A stretch of 64,000 nucleotides of DNA from an uncultured Caryophanales bacterium (GCA_947564265.1 CANOBK010000002.1:105674-169673), one strand, 5' to 3'; shown: positions 52,289-61,071, counted from the stretch's first letter. Program-made: numbers and translations. The notes: a model not told the origin generated them from the sequence alone.

Positions 52289-54060
52289 TATTTTCTTTCT
52301 CCTAGAGATTTTTGATAAGCTTGTTTTCTTTCCTCTACCTCTAAAGTAGCCTTATGTAGCATCTCTTCTTTTAAATTTCTTAAATCATCACTTAAATCTA
52401 CATAATAAGTATGTGGATTTACTGGATCCTTAATACGATCTGTTAGTGTTTGATACTCTTCATTTGCGTAATCTCTTCTAAGTTTCAAAGATGGGATATT
52501 ATAAACGAGTTCTCCATTTACAAAGATAGGTACTTGTAAATTACGAACTGTATAATTTGTAAGTTCTGTCCTCTTCCAAGTATTATTATGATCCACTAAA
52601 GTATAATGATCCTCATCTATTTTCTCATCTCTTAGAGTAATCGCATCTCCTAAGACTTTATTCGTATCTTTATCATAAAAACGAACCACTTTTTTAAATC
52701 CAGGGTTAATTGTCTTTGCGGTTTCTCCACTTACCTTAATCCTATTATCGATTTCACTGTCTTTTGTCTTCTTAACCCCTACTAGCTTATAAACGTGATC
52801 TGCTCGCTCACGTGGCGCTACAATATTATCTCCAATTCCTAACGTATCAATTTCTGCACCACGATTTAAAAGATCTTGTAATGAATCAGCATCTAGTCCA
52901 TTAGATACACAAATCTGAACATAATCCATCCCAGCTTCTTGAAACATTCTTCTAGCTTCTTTAGTTAGATACACCAAGTCACCACTATCAATTCGAATAC
53001 CTGATAGCTTGCATCCAAGAGGATCTAAGTATTCCTTCTGTAGACGAATAGCATTTAAAATTCCTCCAATTGTGTCATAGGTATCCACAAGTAAAGTCAA
53101 TTTATTTTTATCTGGAGCCTCTTTCGCATAAGTTAAAAATGCTTCATATTCATCATCAAACGCTTGAACTAACGCATGCGCAATCGTTCCTGTTACTGGA
53201 ATATCATAAAGTTTTCCAGCTAATGTGTTACTAGTCGCACTACATCCTCCCATATAAGCATATTTACTTTCAACAAGTGTAGCATCTAATCCTCCACGAA
53301 CACGTCTTGCCCCAAATTCAGCAACTGGTCTTCCATCCGCAACTTCAGTAATTCTCTTTGCCGCAGTTGCTGCTAAAGATCCACTGTTAAAAGCTGTAAG
53401 AAGTGCAGTTTCTAAGATTTGTCCCTCGATAATAGGTGCTTCAATTGTCATATTAGGTTCATTAGGGAATATTGGTGTTCCATCTGGTACTGCCCAAACG
53501 TTTCCAGTAAATCGAATATTTCTTAGGTACTCTAAAAAGTTTTCATTGAATTTTCCAGTACTTCTTAAATATTCAATATCTTCTTCACTAAAGTGAAAAT
53601 TCTTAATATATTCAATCGCTTCCTCTAATCCAGCTGATATTTGGTATCCTCCATGAAATACGTTTCGTCTATGGAATAAATCAAAATATCCAGTCCAATC
53701 TTTCATTCCTCCGTTAAAATAAACATCTGACATAGTAAGTTCATATAAATCTGTCATTAAAGTTTGATTATCCTCTTCCGTATTAGGCAAGGCATTTAAA
53801 ATAGTTCGAATCTGCTTACGTTCTACATCACTAACACACAATTCTTCGATAATATAATCAATCACATCATTCGTATGATAGAATTCCTGAATACCAAACT
53901 TATGACTACGATCAATTGTATAAACTTGATAATGATTTTCTAAGACACGAACCACAAGTGTTCCCGTTCCATAATCAATTTCTTCCCCATCATAACAAAT
54001 TGTTAAATATGATTTTCCTAATAATTCTTCTACTACTTTTAATTTATATGCATCTTTCAT
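52288..54060 (-). CDS. pncB: Nicotinate phosphoribosyltransferase with extra N-terminal domain
   Basis: A 590-residue protein. The C-terminal 485 residues are a nicotinate phosphoribosyltransferase (nicotinate + PRPP + ATP to NaMN): LMTDLYELTMSDVYF, FHRRNVFHGGYQI, the signature FGARRVRGGLDATLVES, LLVDTYDTIGG and GIRIDSGDL. The first 98 residues are an unrecognised domain with strands LTICYDGEEI, TLVVRVLENHYQVYTID and helix VIDYIIEELCVSD, not found in ordinary PncB. The ATG follows GGAGGAG one base after the nicotinamidase stop. The extra domain may regulate or localise the enzyme. Confidence 0.9.
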   Translation of the reverse strand: MKDAYKLKVVEELLGKSYLTICYDGEEIDYGTGTLVVRVLENHYQVYTIDRSHKFGIQEFYHTNDVIDYIIEELCVSDVERKQIRTILNALPNTEEDNQTLMTDLYELTMSDVYFNGGMKDWTGYFDLFHRRNVFHGGYQISAGLEEAIEYIKNFHFSEEDIEYLRSTGKFNENFLEYLRNIRFTGNVWAVPDGTPIFPNEPNMTIEAPIIEGQILETALLTAFNSGSLAATAAKRITEVADGRPVAEFGARRVRGGLDATLVESKYAYMGGCSATSNTLAGKLYDIPVTGTIAHALVQAFDDEYEAFLTYAKEAPDKNKLTLLVDTYDTIGGILNAIRLQKEYLDPLGCKLSGIRIDSGDLVYLTKEARRMFQEAGMDYVQICVSNGLDADSLQDLLNRGAEIDTLGIGDNIVAPRERADHVYKLVGVKKTKDSEIDNRIKVSGETAKTINPGFKKVVRFYDKDTNKVLGDAITLRDEKIDEDHYTLVDHNNTWKRTELTNYTVRNLQVPIFVNGELVYNIPSLKLRRDYANEEYQTLTDRIKDPVNPHTYYVDLSDDLRNLKEEMLHKATLEVEERKQAYQKSLGERK

Positions 54061-54061
54061 T

Positions 54062-54706
54062 TTATTCTCCTCCTAATTTCTTCACTCTTTTAGCTCCTTG
54101 TTGTTCTAATAACAAGTAAGCTGCATCAGTATATAAATCTCTGTTATGCCATGGTGCATCATAAGTTTCTATTGCATCTTCTAATAACTCCACTTCGATA
54201 TTTCGATTATTTTCATCGAAGTAATTCATCATAGGCAAGACACCATTGATATCACAAATATCGGTACAGCATCCACATATTTGAACCTTTTTTAAATTTT
54301 CTAAACCATCTAACATCTCCATAAATCCATATTTAAAGTTAGGATTTTTACCAAACATAAAACTCGTTGAATTCTTTTCAAAAGAAATGGCATCTTCTTC
54401 AAAGGGAACTAACTCATCAACAAGTTCCGCTTCCTTAGTACCGCGAAGACAATGAGGCTGATTTCCAAATCTTTTGAATTCTACTGAATCTTTATCGTGT
54501 GTATCTTTAATAAATACAACTAAACATTTTTTGTTCTTTCTAGCATCTTCTACATAAGACACAACATTTGGTATAATCGCTTCGACTAACGGTGAAGCAA
54601 GCATTCCCTCTCTAGCAAATCCATTCACCATATCAACAACAATGAATGCCTCTTCGTAAACTGCTAAATTTTTGATTAATAATTTTTCATTTTCTGTTTT
54701 TTTCAT
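54062..54706 (-). CDS. pncA: Nicotinamidase (isochorismatase family)
   Basis: A 214-residue cysteine hydrolase (nicotinamide to nicotinate). FIVVDMVNGFAREG carries the catalytic Asp, FEKNSTSFMF the Lys, and VQICGCCTDICDIN the nucleophilic Cys; HCLRGT supplies the metal-site and cis-peptide region. The immediate coupling to pncB makes nicotinamidase the sensible choice within the isochorismatase family. GGAGAA ribosome site. Confidence 0.9.
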   Translation of the reverse strand: MKKTENEKLLIKNLAVYEEAFIVVDMVNGFAREGMLASPLVEAIIPNVVSYVEDARKNKKCLVVFIKDTHDKDSVEFKRFGNQPHCLRGTKEAELVDELVPFEEDAISFEKNSTSFMFGKNPNFKYGFMEMLDGLENLKKVQICGCCTDICDINGVLPMMNYFDENNRNIEVELLEDAIETYDAPWHNRDLYTDAAYLLLEQQGAKRVKKLGGE

Positions 54707-54758
54707 AATTTTTCTCCTTTTTCTTTTTAATATTTTAAGCTCATTTCCAGAACTTTAG

Positions 54759-55154
54759 TTATCTACCAATTGACTTTACTTTTTGATCAACTTTTTTAGC
54801 AACACTTACAGATACTCCATGAAAGTAACACCTAGTACCACGATCGAAAAAATCTCCCGTTGTAAAACCAGCATCGTAGGAAATAGAATCAAGACTATAT
54901 CCTTCTTCTGAAAGCATGGTTGCTAAAATCGCTTCCACTTCTTTCTTCGATAGTTGAACCTCCTCCTTAACACTTTCTCCTAAAAGAGAAGTAACACTAC
55001 TTACAGTAAAAGTAACATTCGCACAAGGTGTTTCGTAAAGTCCTTCGCATCCTCTAGTTACTTTAGAACTGATTTCAGCATCCTTGGATTCATGGACCTG
55101 ATAATATGTTTGAATGACTCGCTCAGTTTGCTCTTTTGAAAGTTTTAACTCCAT
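54759..55154 (-). CDS. Hypothetical first gene of the NAD salvage operon
   Basis: A 131-residue soluble protein with no family I recognise: ELKLSKEQTERVIQTYYQVHES, CEGLYETPCANVTFTVSSVTS, KKEVEAILATMLSEEGYSLDSISYD and a FDRGTRCYFHGVSVSVAKKV end. Its alternation of helix and strands suggests a small alpha/beta domain. The frame runs to 55220, but the ATG at 55154 follows AAAGGAGG and lies after the leader operator. It heads the operon to pncA, pncB, nudF and nadE, so a role in NAD metabolism is likely but unproved. Confidence 0.7.
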   Translation of the reverse strand: MELKLSKEQTERVIQTYYQVHESKDAEISSKVTRGCEGLYETPCANVTFTVSSVTSLLGESVKEEVQLSKKEVEAILATMLSEEGYSLDSISYDAGFTTGDFFDRGTRCYFHGVSVSVAKKVDQKVKSIGR

Positions 55155-55168
55155 AGTTCCTCCTTTTG

Positions 55169-55260
55169 TTATTATTTTTTTGTTAATAACATATTTTTGA
55201 AATAATACAGATTTGTTCATCTGTTATTAACATTATATTAATAAGAATCGAAAAAGTCAA
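55169..55260 (-). promoter_or_regulatory. Promoter and two operators of the NAD salvage operon
   Basis: Minus-strand promoter TTGACT (55260-55255), 17 nt, TATAAT (55237-55232). Palindrome TTATTAA-N7-TTAATAA at 55224-55244 overlaps the -10, and a second copy TTATTAT-N7-TTAATAA lies in the leader at 55169-55189. Matches the pair at 44383-44468 in motif, layout and position. The rest of 55261-55373 is AT-rich without further features that I can see. Confidence 0.75.
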
Positions 55261-55373
55261 CATGTTTTTAATAAAAAATTAAAAAGACTTTAAAAAAGGA
55301 GAAAAAATCCCTCTTAAACTCTTTATTTATATGGATATAACTTATTTTTAAAAATTAGCAATTTTTGATAAAA

Positions 55374-55406
55374 AAAAGAAATTTATTAACAAATAAATCT
55401 CTTTTT
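55374..55406 (-). terminator. Terminator after the 55.4-55.8 kb membrane gene
   Basis: AGAGATTTATT / AATAAATTTCT stem (one G-T pair) with a 4-nt loop and seven T residues on the minus strand, directly after the stop at 55415. Confidence 0.75.
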
Positions 55407-55414
55407 ACCGACAA

Positions 55415-55762
55415 TTAGCAGTTTTTATCTTTTACCTTTGTTGTTACATATAGACCCAAAGTAAGTGCCATTCCAGCTAACCCAAGGTAGAAGATCCCAT
55501 CTCTTTCGTATTGAAAGTAATAAAATCCTTGGTAGGCTTCCTTACTTCCTAGTTGCATAGCGTTACTATAGCGTTCTCCTAACCCTATACTTTTTACTCC
55601 TGCAGTTACGAGAAGTAAACTAGACAAAACAGTTAGAAATAATAAAACATAGTAAATAATAGGTATTGGGGTAACCGATGTTTGATCTACTTTTGAGAAC
55701 TTCTTCACTGTTTCTTTTTTTGTTTCATTTTTTAATAATTCTTGATTTTCTTTTTTCTTCAT
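55415..55762 (-). CDS. Hypothetical small membrane protein
   Basis: A 115-residue protein with a charged N-terminus (KKKENQELLKNETKKETVKKF), two membrane helices (about residues 37-58 and 91-107) and a short loop between them with tyrosines and FYYFQYERDG. No family recognised. Monocistronic, with a GGA ribosome site and its own terminator. Confidence 0.62.
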   Translation of the reverse strand: MKKKENQELLKNETKKETVKKFSKVDQTSVTPIPIIYYVLLFLTVLSSLLLVTAGVKSIGLGERYSNAMQLGSKEAYQGFYYFQYERDGIFYLGLAGMALTLGLYVTTKVKDKNC

Positions 55763-55837
55763 CGTAAAATCCTTTCTAAACTAATATTCAGTATAATGAA
55801 GATTTTATAAAAAGTCAATTACCGCAAAAAAGAACAA

Positions 55838-55892
55838 AAAACAGATTCTCTACTTCACATAGAGTGTGCGAAGTCTAGAATCCGTTTTAATC
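55838..55892 (-). terminator. Long terminator hairpin overlapping the end of the repeat protein gene
   Basis: AAAACGGATTCT...GACTTC paired with GAAGT...AGAATCTGTTTT, with TTG/TTC after it on the minus strand; the stem begins in the last codons before the stop at 55850. Confidence 0.7.
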
Positions 55893-57706
55893 ATTTTTCC
55901 AAAAGAATCTTTTCCATTATCAAACTCAGTTAAAATATTTCCATCTTTACTATTAGAAACCGAAGTGATATAAAGATTACTATTATCGGTTGTAATATCA
56001 GTCATGATATCATTATTACTTCCGCCAAATATTGCCTTTCTTTCAATATCTCCGTCAGTATCATACTTGATTAGAATTCCTGTTTTCTTTTTCCCATCTG
56101 TAAATATTTTAAGACCAGAATCAGTAGAATTACTATACCCTACAACTAATAAATAATTTCGACTCGTAGTAAGCGCTACATAAGCATCTTGATTACTTCC
56201 TCCAAACACCTTTTCAAATTCGATATCTCCCGCTAGATTATATTTTAAAAATAAAGCATCCGTGTTACTGGTTTTCCGTTCTTCATTCTCAATCGAATTT
56301 GGTAAGATTTTTTTAGAACCTACCACAAATAAAGATTCATTTTTAAAAAGAATATCAGAGAATCCTGCTTCATCAGTATAAGTATAGGTTTTTTCCCACT
56401 CTAGATTTCCTTCCATGGAATAACGTACTAAGACTCCAAGATCCTCCTCATTTTTACCAACGACATAAATACCACCATTCGCTACCACTAAGCTATTGAA
56501 TTTGGCCTTTGTTTGGCTTCCATAATATTGTTGCCAAATTAAGTTTCCTTCTAAATCATATTTAAATAGAAGAGCCCCACAGTCTGTAATTTCTTTGTTT
56601 TCGGAAGTCATTGTACTAGATCCAACAATCAAATATCCATCAGATACGGTTTGAACCTTTAAAAATTGAACATTACCAGAAGATTCATAGACCTTTTCCC
56701 AAAGTAAATTACCTTCTTTATCATATTTTACGATAAGTCCTAATTGTTTCCCATTCCTGTTTTCCTGATCACCTGCCATGGAACCAACAACGAGATAACC
56801 ATCTCCAATAACTTCTAAAGAATTGAAAACAGAGGATTTTTTAGAATCATATACTTTTTCAAAAATAAGATCTCCTGAAGTATTCATTTTTACGATCTTA
56901 GCTTTAGCATTTTCTTTGATATATTCATTTACTGTACTATGCTTAAAATTACTGCTTCCTGCTGTTACAATATCAGTTTGATCTAGTGCTACTGTATTTA
57001 ATGTATCATACGAATTTGTACGATTTACTTCCCCACTTTTTCCATTAAACTTCGTATAAAGTGTTACTCCTAGAAATCCAATAGAGAAAACCGCTACAAA
57101 CGCAACAACAAGCTCCCAAGGGAATTTTCTTTTGTTCTTTTTTTCTAGTTGACTAGGACTAATATAAATTGCCGTTTTTTTCTTTTCCTTGACAGGTTTT
57201 TTAACAATTTTCTTGAGTTTAGAAACCTCTGGAACTTCTTCCTTTTTCTTAGCTTTTGTTTCCTTTTTACTTGAATTTGCCTGTCTAGATTTTTGAACAG
57301 CTTTTGCCTTTGCCTTTTCTTTAGTAGAAGACTTTTTCTGAGATAGTTTAGAAATATCATCATTTGAATTACTTGATGCGATTTTTTTAGAAGAAGAGGT
57401 TGGTTTCTTTTTACTTACAGAACTCTTACTAGAAGATTTGGAATTTGTTTTTGGTGCTACTTTTACAGATGATTTCGTAGTAGAAGTTTTTTTCTTTCCT
57501 ACCTTTTGTCGTCCGTGCCCAGTAGAAGAAGTTCCACTCTTCTTGGAATTCGACTTAACAGAAGAGCTTTTTTGCTTAGAACTTTTCTTTGTTACAGATT
57601 CCCTTTTTTCACTCTCAGAAGAGGCTTTTCCCTTTTTAGGAGAATCTCCTTTTTTCTCTATCTTTTTTGTATTTTTTTTCTTTTCTTCTTCCTTCTTTTG
57701 AGCCAT
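55850..57706 (-). CDS. Membrane protein with Lys/Ser-rich cytoplasmic region and outside repeat domain
   Basis: A 618-residue protein. Residues 1-190 are Lys/Ser/Thr-rich and surely disordered (many KKKSS-type repeats). One membrane helix follows (about 196-215, FPWELVVAFVAVFSIGFLGV), then a 400-residue outside domain of repeated units of the form GDGYLVVGS, KYDxEGNLLWEKVYGGS (six or seven copies), like a beta-propeller made of PQQ- or delta-60-type repeats. Base use is strongly A-rich in the N-terminal part. The positive tail could bind RNA, DNA or the membrane. GAGGTG ribosome site; gap of 22 nt from tyrS upstream. Confidence 0.75.
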   Translation of the reverse strand: MAQKKEEEKKKNTKKIEKKGDSPKKGKASSESEKRESVTKKSSKQKSSSVKSNSKKSGTSSTGHGRQKVGKKKTSTTKSSVKVAPKTNSKSSSKSSVSKKKPTSSSKKIASSNSNDDISKLSQKKSSTKEKAKAKAVQKSRQANSSKKETKAKKKEEVPEVSKLKKIVKKPVKEKKKTAIYISPSQLEKKNKRKFPWELVVAFVAVFSIGFLGVTLYTKFNGKSGEVNRTNSYDTLNTVALDQTDIVTAGSSNFKHSTVNEYIKENAKAKIVKMNTSGDLIFEKVYDSKKSSVFNSLEVIGDGYLVVGSMAGDQENRNGKQLGLIVKYDKEGNLLWEKVYESSGNVQFLKVQTVSDGYLIVGSSTMTSENKEITDCGALLFKYDLEGNLIWQQYYGSQTKAKFNSLVVANGGIYVVGKNEEDLGVLVRYSMEGNLEWEKTYTYTDEAGFSDILFKNESLFVVGSKKILPNSIENEERKTSNTDALFLKYNLAGDIEFEKVFGGSNQDAYVALTTSRNYLLVVGYSNSTDSGLKIFTDGKKKTGILIKYDTDGDIERKAIFGGSNNDIMTDITTDNSNLYITSVSNSKDGNILTEFDNGKDSFGKMIKTDSRLRTLYVK

Positions 57707-57728
57707 CTATCTCACCTCATCTAAAATT

Positions 57729-58952
57729 CTAAAATGCTCCTAAATAGTATTTCTTCTTTCCACGTCTTACAATAATATACTTTGAATCTAAGGCATCTTG
57801 TTTTGTAATCATTTGATCAATCGATTCTACTTTTAATCCATTGATCGTAATACTACCACTCGTAATCAATTCCCTAGCTTCTCTCTTACTAGTTACTATA
57901 CCATTATTTACTAATAAATCAACAATATTTATATCATTTTCTAAAGAAAATGTTGGTACACCATGGAAAACAACTTCAATCTCCTTAGCAGTTAAATTAC
58001 GAACATCCCCACTAAACAGTACCTTGCTAAGTTCCACTGCCTTTTTGTATTCTTCTTCTCCATGAAGATCTGTAATAATCTCTCTTGCAAGTGCTTGATG
58101 TGCTTCCCTTAATTCTGGATGCTCACGATTAGAAACCTCAAGTTTCTCAATTTCTTCTTTCGATAAGAATGTTAGCATTTTTAAATATTGAATTATCATA
58201 GAGTCCTCTAAATTAATCAAGTATTGATATAACTCGTAAGAAGAAGTTTTCTCTTTATCTAACCATAAAGCATTTCCCTCTGTTTTTCCAAATTTTACCC
58301 CATTGGAATCTGTAACTAATGGCATAACCATACCATAAGCTTCTTTCCCAAGCTTTTTACGAATCAGTTCAATTCCAGAAGTAATATTTCCCCATTGATC
58401 AGAACCAGCTACTTGTAATACACAATTTCTTGTTTTATATAGATGTAAGAAATCTAAGGCTTGTAAAATCATATAAGAGAACTCTGCATACGTAATACCA
58501 GATTCAATTCTAGATTTTACCTTATCCTTCGCAAGCATATAATTGATATTAAAGTATTTTCCATAATCCCTTAAGAAATCTATGACATTAATATCTTTTG
58601 TCCAATCATAATTGTTAACTACCTCAAATCCAAAAATCTTCTCAGCTTGTTTCTTTAAACCCTCAAAATTATGTGCCACTTCTTCTTTAGAAATCATCGG
58701 TCTTTCACTCGTAGGTTTTGGATCTCCAATCAGTCCAGTAGCGCCACCTACTAAAAGGATAGGATGATGTCCAGCACGAGCTAATCTCTTAGAAATTAAA
58801 AAGGAAGAGTAATGACCAATATGCATAGAATCTGCCGTTGGATCTGTTCCAATATAGAATGTTAATCCTCCCTTATTTAATTTTTCAATTAAACTTTCAT
58901 CACTGATATCTTGAACTAATCCTCTCCATACTAATTCTTCATATAATTTCAT
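57729..58952 (-). CDS. tyrS: Tyrosyl-tRNA synthetase
   Basis: A 407-residue class I synthetase. FYIGTDPTADSMHIGHY carries the HIGH motif, KTEGNALWLDKEKTSSYELYQ is near the KMSKS-equivalent region (KFGKTEG), the tRNA-binding S4-like domain is at the C-terminus (LITSGSITINGLKVES). The frame extends to 59060, but the ATG at 58952 starts the normal KLYEELVWRGLVQDI sequence with GGAGG upstream. It is preceded by a T-box leader, so it is induced by uncharged tRNA-Tyr. Confidence 0.97.
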   Translation of the reverse strand: MKLYEELVWRGLVQDISDESLIEKLNKGGLTFYIGTDPTADSMHIGHYSSFLISKRLARAGHHPILLVGGATGLIGDPKPTSERPMISKEEVAHNFEGLKKQAEKIFGFEVVNNYDWTKDINVIDFLRDYGKYFNINYMLAKDKVKSRIESGITYAEFSYMILQALDFLHLYKTRNCVLQVAGSDQWGNITSGIELIRKKLGKEAYGMVMPLVTDSNGVKFGKTEGNALWLDKEKTSSYELYQYLINLEDSMIIQYLKMLTFLSKEEIEKLEVSNREHPELREAHQALAREIITDLHGEEEYKKAVELSKVLFSGDVRNLTAKEIEVVFHGVPTFSLENDINIVDLLVNNGIVTSKREARELITSGSITINGLKVESIDQMITKQDALDSKYIIVRRGKKKYYLGAF

Positions 58953-59029
58953 ATTCTTCCCTCCTTTAAAGTTTTCTCTCCTGTTACATTTAATATTCGC
59001 ACATCCTCTTTTATATGCATATTTTCCAC

Positions 59030-59260
59030 CTCCAAAAGAAAACGCGACTATTTCTTCCATAAGGACGAAAAAATCGCGGTACCACCTTAATTGATAAGTA
59101 AACCTTATCCACTTTAATCTTTAACGGAATGACCCGATTCAACTAAAAATAGTGTAATTCATTACCTTTTCATGATCCGTTTTCACCATCCACGAATTCT
59201 CTACTACAAACAAAAAGTAATTACTAGAGTATTTCTTTTCATTGAATAATTAAGTTCAAC
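59030..59260 (-). promoter_or_regulatory. T-box riboswitch (tRNA-Tyr) in the tyrS leader
   Basis: The T-box sequence AAGGTGGTACCGCGA is at 59088-59074, with the antiterminator/terminator helix next to it: CGCGA...GGA pairs with TCC...TCGCG (59043-59078), followed by TTTTCTTTT. Upstream, Stem I features (GGTGAAAACGGATC and a specifier-loop TAC at 59156-59154) fit a tyrosine codon. It controls tyrS by binding uncharged tRNA-Tyr. This leader fills the 375-nt gap before tyrS. Confidence 0.92.
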
Positions 59261-59286
59261 TCTATACTAACATAAATTAAGAAAAA

Positions 59287-59315
59287 AACCAAGAGAGTAA
59301 TCTAATTTCTTGGTT
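59287..59315 (-). terminator. Terminator of the YtxH operon
   Basis: Perfect 8-bp stem AACCAAGA / TCTTGGTT followed on the minus strand by six T residues, 12 nt past the YtxH stop. It separates this operon from the tyrS leader. Confidence 0.8.
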
Positions 59316-59326
59316 AATTTCTATTA

Positions 59327-59767
59327 TTATTTTGCTTTCTTTTCTTTTCCTTCTAGTTTATCTAGAATTTCTTTTACTGCTTCAATTGTCTTTTCACGAA
59401 CATCATTGGCAGCTTTTTCTAGTACTGGAGTTCCTTTATCAACTGCCATTTGAACTAATTGTTCACAACCTTCTTTGATGTCATTTCCTTTTTTCTTCGC
59501 AATCTCTAGTACTTTTTCTTTATCTAATTCAGATAATTCTTGTTTGATTTCTTCAATCTTATTTTGAAATTCTTCTTTTACATCTTCCATATCGATTTCT
59601 TTTACTTTTTTAACAAGCTCATCGATTTTCTTTTTTAAATCTTTTCTTGTTTCACTTCCTGCTTTTGGAGCGAATAACACTCCAAGTCCAGCACCAACTG
59701 CTGCCCCTAACAAGAACTTCCCAGCTCCACCCTTTTTAGCCTTTTTTTCTTTCTTTTCCTTACTCAT
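59327..59767 (-). CDS. YtxH domain-containing protein
   Basis: A 146-residue protein of the YtxH family. Residues 13-38 form a glycine-zipper hydrophobic stretch (GKFLLGAAVGAGLGVLFAPKAG, close to the family signature GxxxGxxxLxAPxSG), and the rest is a long Lys/Glu-rich amphipathic helix, probably a coiled coil. YtxH proteins are linked to general stress in Bacillota; function unknown. The frame runs to 59848, but the ATG at 59767 follows GGAG by 10 nt. It overlaps the DUF948 gene end by 8 nt. Confidence 0.82.
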   Translation of the reverse strand: MSKEKKEKKAKKGGAGKFLLGAAVGAGLGVLFAPKAGSETRKDLKKKIDELVKKVKEIDMEDVKEEFQNKIEEIKQELSELDKEKVLEIAKKKGNDIKEGCEQLVQMAVDKGTPVLEKAANDVREKTIEAVKEILDKLEGKEKKAK

Positions 59768-60062
59768 AGTCTTCATTCTCCTTTTCTTTTTTATTTTTTT
59801 TCCTTCTAGGAAGGATTTTTCCAACAATACTGGTAATACTCGATACAACGGTATCTGTAAATACAGACAATGTATCGGTTACCCCATCAATTACTTGAAA
59901 TAATCCATTCAGTGATTTTGATTTTCTCTCAACATCATCTAAAATACGATTAACCTTATCTACTGTATGCATTAATTTAACAATAAATACCATCAGTAGA
60001 ATAATCAAAGCAATTGCCAAACAGTATAATGCGATCGGAAAAAATTCCATTAATGATTCCAT
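59760..60062 (-). CDS. DUF948-like membrane protein
   Basis: A 100-residue protein with one N-terminal membrane helix (about residues 8-32) followed by an amphipathic helix (TVDKVNRILDDVERKSKSLNGLFQVIDGV) and a Lys-rich end. It fits the DUF948 family, which usually sits beside YtxH genes. GAGGTGA ribosome site directly before the ATG. Likely co-transcribed with YtxH and the acidic protein gene. Confidence 0.75.
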   Translation of the reverse strand: MESLMEFFPIALYCLAIALIILLMVFIVKLMHTVDKVNRILDDVERKSKSLNGLFQVIDGVTDTLSVFTDTVVSSITSIVGKILPRRKKNKKEKENEDYE

Positions 60063-60067
60063 TCACC

Positions 60068-61057
60068 TCACTCCTTTTCTTCATACATAGAATCAACTAA
60101 ATCAAATAGATTATCTTCTAATTTTGTCTCTTCTGGTTCTCTCATCATATAGCTATGATCCTCTTCAGTTTCTGGATTTGTATCTTCTACTTCAGTAGTA
60201 ACTTCTTTTTCTAATCTAGAAGGAGTTTCGGATTCAGAATGATCCTCTTTGGTAATACGACTACGTCTTCCCGTTATCTTTTCATGTCGAACATCAGTAT
60301 AGTCTATATTATATTCTAACCCCAAATCCTCAAAATATTCTTCTGCATCCGCTAAAGTCACTTTATCAACAGAAGGAGTTCCCTCTGTCATATCATAAAG
60401 TAAGTTTTCTTCACTTTCTTCTAAGTTTGGAAATTCATTTTTTTCAACCTTAGAACCAATATTTTTTAAATCTTCTTCTAATCCTCCAAATGCTTTATTT
60501 CTAACAGAATCTAAATCCACATTTTTTCTAGAAACGTAACTTCTAGGCCTGTCCTTTTTATCAATCACTTCTTCTTTGCGATAATTTTTATCTAAAATCC
60601 CATAAATTGGTGAGATGATAGGAGTTGGCTTAAACGACGGCTTTCCTTCTTTTGTTCCTGTATACGCTTTATCTTCTAAATCATAAGAATCCATTTCTAT
60701 ATGTTGATAAATCTCGGATGGATCTCCCCCATAAATCTTTTTTTGTTCGCTTTCTGGATAAATAGACTCTGATTCTACAAAATCTTCTTCTTCAAAGTAT
60801 GGAATTTCTACCTCCGTTTTTAATAACTCGGTATCTGCTTGACTTTCCATTTCTAGTTCTGAAGCGACTCTGGCAAGTTCCATCGTAGAAGCTGTTTCTT
60901 CTGGTTCATAAACTTCTTGTTGTTTTTCGACAACATCCACTTTTTTGGCAATTGGGTTTACTTCTTTTTTTGCATTTTTCTTATGTGTCTCTACTTCATC
61001 TACTTCTACATACTCTTCTTCAAAGAAAGTATTTTTTAATTTTTCTAAAAGTCCCAT
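60068..61057 (-). CDS. Acidic, mostly disordered protein of unknown function
   Basis: A 329-residue soluble protein with very high Glu/Asp content and few predicted structured parts. Its start GLLEKLKNTFFEEEYVEVDE looks like the SepF N-terminus (a membrane-targeting amphipathic helix before an acidic linker), but no SepF core domain follows. A conserved-looking island KPTPIISPIYGILDKNY lies near residue 150. It is followed 5 nt later by the DUF948 gene and preceded by the lipoprotein gene, so it probably works at the envelope or division site. GAGGTG ribosome site. Confidence 0.65.
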   Translation of the reverse strand: MGLLEKLKNTFFEEEYVEVDEVETHKKNAKKEVNPIAKKVDVVEKQQEVYEPEETASTMELARVASELEMESQADTELLKTEVEIPYFEEEDFVESESIYPESEQKKIYGGDPSEIYQHIEMDSYDLEDKAYTGTKEGKPSFKPTPIISPIYGILDKNYRKEEVIDKKDRPRSYVSRKNVDLDSVRNKAFGGLEEDLKNIGSKVEKNEFPNLEESEENLLYDMTEGTPSVDKVTLADAEEYFEDLGLEYNIDYTDVRHEKITGRRSRITKEDHSESETPSRLEKEVTTEVEDTNPETEEDHSYMMREPEETKLEDNLFDLVDSMYEEKE

Positions 61058-61071
61058 AAAGCACCTCTTCC

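Noticed and set aside
57438-57724. Long plus-strand Phe/Ser-rich frames opposite the Lys/Ser-rich protein
   Set aside because: They are mirror frames of the A-rich coding strand of 55850-57706, without ribosome sites.
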